Shown: in pieces, positions 5,666-8,445 of the stretch
Layout of the letters: every line of letters begins with the position of its first letter
How positions within the stretch are numbered: position 1 is the stretch's first letter
Origin: an uncultured Clostridia bacterium
Lineage (GTDB): Bacteria; Bacillota; Clostridia; Christensenellales; Borkfalkiaceae
NCBI GenBank assembly: GCA_947589585.1
Contig: CANQCA010000060.1
Location: 1 to 8,445 of the forward strand
DNA length: 8,445 bases
Reading direction: 5' to 3'
Translations under genes and position numbers: made by a program
Notes under the pieces: model-generated
The model's input: the letters and a program-made list of their open reading frames with translations, nothing else
What the model was told of the DNA's origin: nothing
The model's database searches: none

Positions 5666-5673
5666 CATACATT
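5666..5673 (+). promoter_or_regulatory. Candidate sigma-E type -10 element upstream of the spoIVFA-like gene
   Basis: CATACATT matches the B. subtilis sigma-E -10 consensus (CATACA-T), and in B. subtilis the spoIVF operon is known to be sigma-E controlled. The matching -35 region (about 5645-5651, TTCTAAA) is weak. No good sigma-A promoter was seen between 5600 and 5710. The predicted transcript would begin near 5680, about 43 nt before the ATG. Confidence 0.4.
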
Positions 5674-5722
5674 GTTATAGCTCGGGCGAAAAAGCCCCCA
5701 ACGAAAATTTAAGAGGTGAGTT

Positions 5723-6457
5723 ATGAATGATGAATTGAGCTATGCCGAGATGCTCGAGATCCCCGTCGAGACGGTGACCGTCACGAGACGGGAGAAGAAA
5801 AAGAAGTGGAAGGAAGAAGAAGGGCTTTCCGATCAGCTCGTGAAGGAAGTCAACGAGCGCATGGATGCGAGCGATCCCGCCTTTGCAGAAAGTAAGACCA
5901 TCGAACGCGAATACGGCGCGCGGCCCAAGCGTCCTTCCAATGCGAGAAGGGTGCTTGCGATCGAGCTTGTCGCCGTCGTCCTTCTGTGCGCCACCATCTT
6001 CATCACCAACCTGCTCATGCCGACGAGTGCGATCAACACGGCAGTGCGCGGGCTCTTCCGCGGGAATACGGCCGAGGCGACCGATACGAGAACGTATGCC
6101 GACTTCACCCTCTCGCCCGTCGTCGCAGACGATGCCAATGTGGAAGTGACCGTCTCTGAGAGCGGCCTTCTGAGCTTCACGGCGCCCGCCGTCGTCTATG
6201 TTCCCGCAGAGGGCGTGATCGAATCCAAGAGCGGCACGGCGAGCACGGGGTTCACCGTCCGCATCCGCCATTCGGACAGCTTTTCGACGGTGATAAGCGG
6301 GCTCGACGACGTCGGCCATGAAGTAGGTGAAAAGATCCGCCCGGGCGTTCCCTTCGGCTATACGGACGGGGACGGCGCAGTGAACGTCATCTTCTACGAC
6401 GGTGAAAATGTCATCCAGAACGTTGCGCTCTCAGAGGGCAGCCTTGCATGGAGCTAA
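5723..6457 (+). CDS. SpoIVFA-like membrane protein with degenerate LytM/M23 domain
   Basis: This is the probable partner and regulator of the M50 protease encoded next. In B. subtilis SpoIVFA tethers BofA and SpoIVFB in the outer forespore membrane and holds the protease inactive until a signal arrives. The protein has 244 residues. A charged N-terminal part (1-76, KKKKWKEEE at 25-33) is followed by one transmembrane segment (about 77-99). A linker leads to a LytM-like beta domain (about 155-240) with VPAEGVI, GFTVRIRH and the VGEKIRPGVPFG strand-turn. The M23 zinc ligands are gone: VNVIF replaces the usual HxHFE and ISGL replaces the YxHL motif, so it should not be a peptidase. Size, topology and gene order match SpoIVFA, though primary sequence similarity was judged by eye only. 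The SD AAGAGGTGA (5711-5719) supports the ATG. Confidence 0.75.
   Translation: MNDELSYAEMLEIPVETVTVTRREKKKKWKEEEGLSDQLVKEVNERMDASDPAFAESKTIEREYGARPKRPSNARRVLAIELVAVVLLCATIFITNLLMPTSAINTAVRGLFRGNTAEATDTRTYADFTLSPVVADDANVEVTVSESGLLSFTAPAVVYVPAEGVIESKSGTASTGFTVRIRHSDSFSTVISGLDDVGHEVGEKIRPGVPFGYTDGDGAVNVIFYDGENVIQNVALSEGSLAWS
6433..6438 (+). promoter_or_regulatory. Ribosome-binding site that selects a TTG start for spoIVFB
   Basis: AGAGGG lies 5 nt before the TTG at 6444. The alternative in-frame starts GTG 6402 and ATG 6408 lack a comparable SD. They would also add residues ahead of the LKVRVHP stretch, which is near the N-terminus in B. subtilis SpoIVFB. Confidence 0.6.
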
Positions 6458-7274
6458 GCTGAAAGTTCGGGTGCACCCGATGTTCTTTGCAGCGGGGATA
6501 TTCGCGGCGATCTTCGGACAGATCTTTTTCTTCCTTGCCGCCGTCCTCGCTGCGCTCGAACATGAATGTGCCCATGCCTATGTCGCACGGCGGTTCGGCT
6601 TTGCGCTCGATAAGGTCGTTTTGATGCCCTACGGAGCGGTTATCTCGGGCGACATCGCGGGCATGGGTAGGCGCAATGAGCTCGCAGTGCTCATCGCGGG
6701 GCCGCTTGCGAACCTCGCGACGGGCCTTTTCTTTCTCGCGCTCTGGTGGCTGTATCCCGAGACCTATCCCTTCACCGAGCTCGCGGCAAGCGTGTCCTTT
6801 TCCCTGTTTTTTGTCAATCTTCTGCCCGCATATCCCTTGGACGGCGGCAGAATTTTGCGCCTTCTTTTTGAGCCCATCGGGAAGAAGCGGGCGAAGATCG
6901 TCTGCGGCGCGGTGAGCCTTCTCATCGCCCTCGGCGTTTTGGGGCTGTTCGTGTGGAGCTGTTTCTCCGCGCCCAATTTCTCCGCTCTCGCCTTCTCGCT
7001 CCTGCTGATCTTCGGCGCCTTCGGCGGAGGAAGCTATGGGCGCATCAGCTTCTCCCCAAAGCGTTTTTTGCGCGGCGTGGAGGAGCGGCGCATCGCGATC
7101 GAGGGGGGAGCCACGGTGCAGGATGCCATCCGTTTCCTGCGCGAAGATCGCTATCTCACCCTCATTTTATTTGAGAACGGGGAGTATTTGGGGGAAGTTT
7201 CCGAGGAAGAATTTCTTGCCGCGCTGCAACGCGGAGAGTATTTTCTGCCGCTCAAAAGCGTTCTTGCCGCATAA
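6444..7274 (+). CDS. spoIVFB: M50 intramembrane metalloprotease, SpoIVFB-like (pro-sigma-K processing)
   Basis: SpoIVFB is a site-2-protease-family enzyme that cleaves the pro-sequence from sigma-K at the outer forespore membrane. From the TTG start the protein has 276 residues (288 in B. subtilis). The N-terminus KLKVRVHP is family-typical. The zinc motif is H40-E41-C42-A43-H44, with Glu41 catalytic; the third ligand is Asp133 in NLLPAYPLDGGR (125-136). These sit close to His43, His47 and Asp137 of B. subtilis SpoIVFB. VVLMPYGAV (58-66) and ELAVLIAGPLAN (79-90) are also family motifs. Several hydrophobic segments follow, to about residue 195. The C-terminal part (about 210-276) is soluble and CBS-like, expected to sense ATP and bind pro-sigma-K. 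The start overlaps the upstream gene by 14 bp, which implies translational coupling. Start choice is the least certain point. Confidence 0.85.
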   Translation: MHGAKLKVRVHPMFFAAGIFAAIFGQIFFFLAAVLAALEHECAHAYVARRFGFALDKVVLMPYGAVISGDIAGMGRRNELAVLIAGPLANLATGLFFLALWWLYPETYPFTELAASVSFSLFFVNLLPAYPLDGGRILRLLFEPIGKKRAKIVCGAVSLLIALGVLGLFVWSCFSAPNFSALAFSLLLIFGAFGGGSYGRISFSPKRFLRGVEERRIAIEGGATVQDAIRFLREDRYLTLILFENGEYLGEVSEEEFLAALQRGEYFLPLKSVLAA

Positions 7275-7277
7275 AGC

Positions 7278-7306
7278 TTGCCAAGCGCTTTATGCTATGG
7301 TATAAT
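7278..7306 (+). promoter_or_regulatory. Strong sigma-A promoter of rsmA with extended -10
   Basis: TTGCCA (7278-7283, 5 of 6 to consensus) and TATAAT (7301-7306) have a 17-bp spacer, and TGG before TATAAT makes an extended -10. The -35 box starts three bases after the spoIVFB stop codon. The start site should be near 7313, inside the hairpin at 7312-7333. The leader of about 96 nt also carries CCGCA-GTATG-TGCGG (7366-7380). Confidence 0.8.
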
Positions 7307-7311
7307 GAAAA

Positions 7312-7340
7312 AAGCCGAAGTTTGCTTCGGCTTCTTTATC
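7312..7340 (+). terminator. Hairpin with U-rich tail: spoIVFB terminator or rsmA 5'-end stem-loop
   Basis: AAGCCGAAG (7312-7320) and CTTCGGCTT (7325-7333) form a perfect 9-bp stem with the loop TTTG, followed by CTTTATC. It sits where a terminator for spoIVFB would be expected, but it also coincides with the predicted first bases of the rsmA transcript. The T-tract is interrupted, so termination strength is uncertain. Confidence 0.6.
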
Positions 7341-7408
7341 TTATGTGCAGGGGCGTTGCCCTCACCCGCAGTATGTGCGGCGGGGGCTTCGCTTAAAAGA
7401 GGAAAAGC

Positions 7409-8254
7409 ATGGAAACGCGCGAGATTCTGATGAAAAACGGCTTCGCATTCAAAAAACAGTACGGGCAGAATTTTCTGACGGATGCAAATCTCCTTTCCGC
7501 CATCGTGCAGGATGCGGGCGTCGATGGATCTGCCGCCGTGCTCGAGATCGGAGCGGGCGCGGGCGCGCTCACGCGGGCGCTTTCGGAGCGGGCGAAGAAG
7601 GTGGTCTCCTTCGAGATCGATAAAAGCCTGCAGCCCGTCCTCGCCGAGACGCTTGCAGGCTGTGAGAACGTCGAAATCATCTTCCGCGACTTTATGAAAA
7701 GCGACCTTCCCGCCCTCGAAGAAGAGCTCGGGTCATACCATGTCGTGGCCAACCTGCCCTATTACATCACCACGCCCGTTCTGATGCGCTTCGTCGAAGA
7801 GGCGAAACGCTGCCAAAGCGTCACCGTGATGGTGCAGGAAGAGGTCGCCGCGCGCTTTGTTGCAAAGGCGGGCACGGCGGACTACGGCGCAGTCACTGCC
7901 GCGATCGCCTTAAAAGGGGAAGCCCGCATCACCCGCAAGGTCCCGCGGACGATGTTCTACCCCCGCCCCAACGTGGATTCCGCCGTCGTGCACATCGCAT
8001 TCGAAGAGGGCAGGATCCCCACAAAGAGCGAGAAGGCCTACCGCGAGACCGTCCGCGCGGCGTTCTCATCCCGCAGAAAGACGCTCGAGAACAACCTCAT
8101 CTCTGCCTTCCATCTTCCCCGCGAACGGGCGAAGGAACTGCTTTTCAAGGCGGGGATCGGCGAAGGTATCCGCGGCGAGACGCTTTCACCCATTGCGTTC
8201 GCCCGCCTTGCCGACGTGTTGTATGAAAACGGGGTCATCGCTAACTGCTCATAA
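7409..8254 (+). CDS. rsmA: 16S rRNA (adenine1518-N6/adenine1519-N6) dimethyltransferase
   Basis: RsmA (KsgA) uses S-adenosylmethionine to dimethylate two adjacent adenines in helix 45 of 16S rRNA, a late step in 30S assembly; loss is known to give kasugamycin resistance. The protein has 281 residues, the usual length. QYGQNFL (17-23) is the family N-terminal signature. LEIGAGAGALT (45-55) is SAM motif I, Glu69 ends the next strand to bind the ribose, and NLPYY (115-119) is the catalytic motif IV. FYPRPNVDSAVV follows, and a helical C-terminal rRNA-binding region contains FSSRRKTLENNL. The ATG is preceded by AGAGGA (7398-7403) at 5 nt spacing. It has its own promoter. Its last six bases overlap the 3' end of the gene on the opposite strand. 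Confidence 0.96.
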   Translation: METREILMKNGFAFKKQYGQNFLTDANLLSAIVQDAGVDGSAAVLEIGAGAGALTRALSERAKKVVSFEIDKSLQPVLAETLAGCENVEIIFRDFMKSDLPALEEELGSYHVVANLPYYITTPVLMRFVEEAKRCQSVTVMVQEEVAARFVAKAGTADYGAVTAAIALKGEARITRKVPRTMFYPRPNVDSAVVHIAFEEGRIPTKSEKAYRETVRAAFSSRRKTLENNLISAFHLPRERAKELLFKAGIGEGIRGETLSPIAFARLADVLYENGVIANCS

Positions 8255-8445
8255 GACCCTACGCGCTTCGAGAAAGTAGTTCCACCGCGCCGAAGAGATA
8301 CTTTCGATTTTGGCATAGTCGGAGGCGGTATGTAGAATGTAGTTCCCGCCGAGATAGAGCGCCACATGCCCGACGCGCTCGATCCCCGTCTTAGAAAAGC
8401 GCGAGGCATTGGTGAAGAAGAGCAGGTCGCCCCGCACGATATCTT
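8249..8445 (-). CDS. NlpC/P60-family cell-wall hydrolase, C-terminal part only
   Basis: Only the last 65 codons are present; the reading frame stays open to the window edge, so the start and the catalytic cysteine are outside. Visible are DIVRGDLLFF, where P60 proteins have a PGDLvFF strand, and GHVALYLGG with the presumed catalytic histidine (codon at 8366-8368). A second polar site, YILHTAS, is followed by a WNYFLEARRVL end typical of the family. Such enzymes usually cut the D-Glu to diamino-acid bond in peptidoglycan stem peptides and are secreted, but the signal peptide and any binding domains cannot be seen. The GTG at 8437 is an internal valine, not a start. No terminator lies between this gene and rsmA. 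Confidence 0.8.
   Translation of the reverse strand, partial: DIVRGDLLFFTNASRFSKTGIERVGHVALYLGGNYILHTASDYAKIESISSARWNYFLEARRVL

Noticed and set aside
5675..6319. 214-codon minus-strand open frame opposite the spoIVFA-like gene
   Set aside because: It is an antisense shadow: the plus frame has an SD, a transmembrane segment and a LytM-like domain, and is coupled to spoIVFB.
5723..6457. Active M23 peptidase
   Set aside because: The zinc-binding HxH and upstream His/Asp motifs are absent; only the beta-fold signature remains.
8249..8437. Complete 62-residue protein starting at GTG 8437
   Set aside because: The frame is open to the window edge and the upstream codons (Asp-Ile) continue the NlpC/P60 strand, so this is the C-terminal part of a larger protein.

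Overview
The window looks like chromosomal sequence of a GC-rich member of the Clostridia (Firmicutes). The GyrA sequence is of the Firmicutes type. A spoIVFA-like/spoIVFB pair points to an endospore-forming lineage. Initiation uses strong Shine-Dalgarno (SD) sites plus occasional TTG starts, and intergenic spaces are packed with short palindromic repeats. An uncultured gut lineage of the Christensenellales/Borkfalkia type would fit, but that placement is an impression and was not tested.

Layout. 1-2481 (+): gyrA, missing about its first 40 codons. 2482-3003: 520 bp without a gene, a mosaic of small hairpin repeats. 3004-3821 (+): promoter, leader and gene of a small APH/choline-kinase-like phosphotransferase. 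3822-4420: 600 bp between convergent genes, holding a tandem duplication of about 243 bp (each unit an inverted-repeat element plus an intrinsic terminator), followed by a composite repeat related to the one at 2690-2816. 4421-5515 (-): orphan group I cysteine desulfurase, whose consensus-like promoter places the transcript start on the ATG itself. 5516-5722: divergent promoter region. 5723-7274 (+): a membrane-anchored protein with a degenerate LytM/M23 domain, overlapped by an M50 intramembrane metalloprotease; this matches the SpoIVFA/SpoIVFB complex that processes pro-sigma-K. 7278-8254 (+): rsmA (ksgA) with its own near-consensus promoter. 8249-8445 (-): C-terminal end of an NlpC/P60 cell-wall hydrolase, overlapping the rsmA stop codon tail to tail.

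How it fits together. Most genes are unrelated housekeeping functions with their own promoters: DNA topology, sulfur transfer, rRNA methylation and cell-wall turnover. The one clear functional unit is the spoIVFA-spoIVFB pair. The most unusual features are the repeat-rich spacers, where two copies of one repeat family differ in sequence but keep their hairpins. Also notable are the apparently leaderless desulfurase transcript, the altered GyrA-box, and the promoter/hairpin overlap before rsmA. I see no RNA genes, CRISPR array, transposase or prophage.
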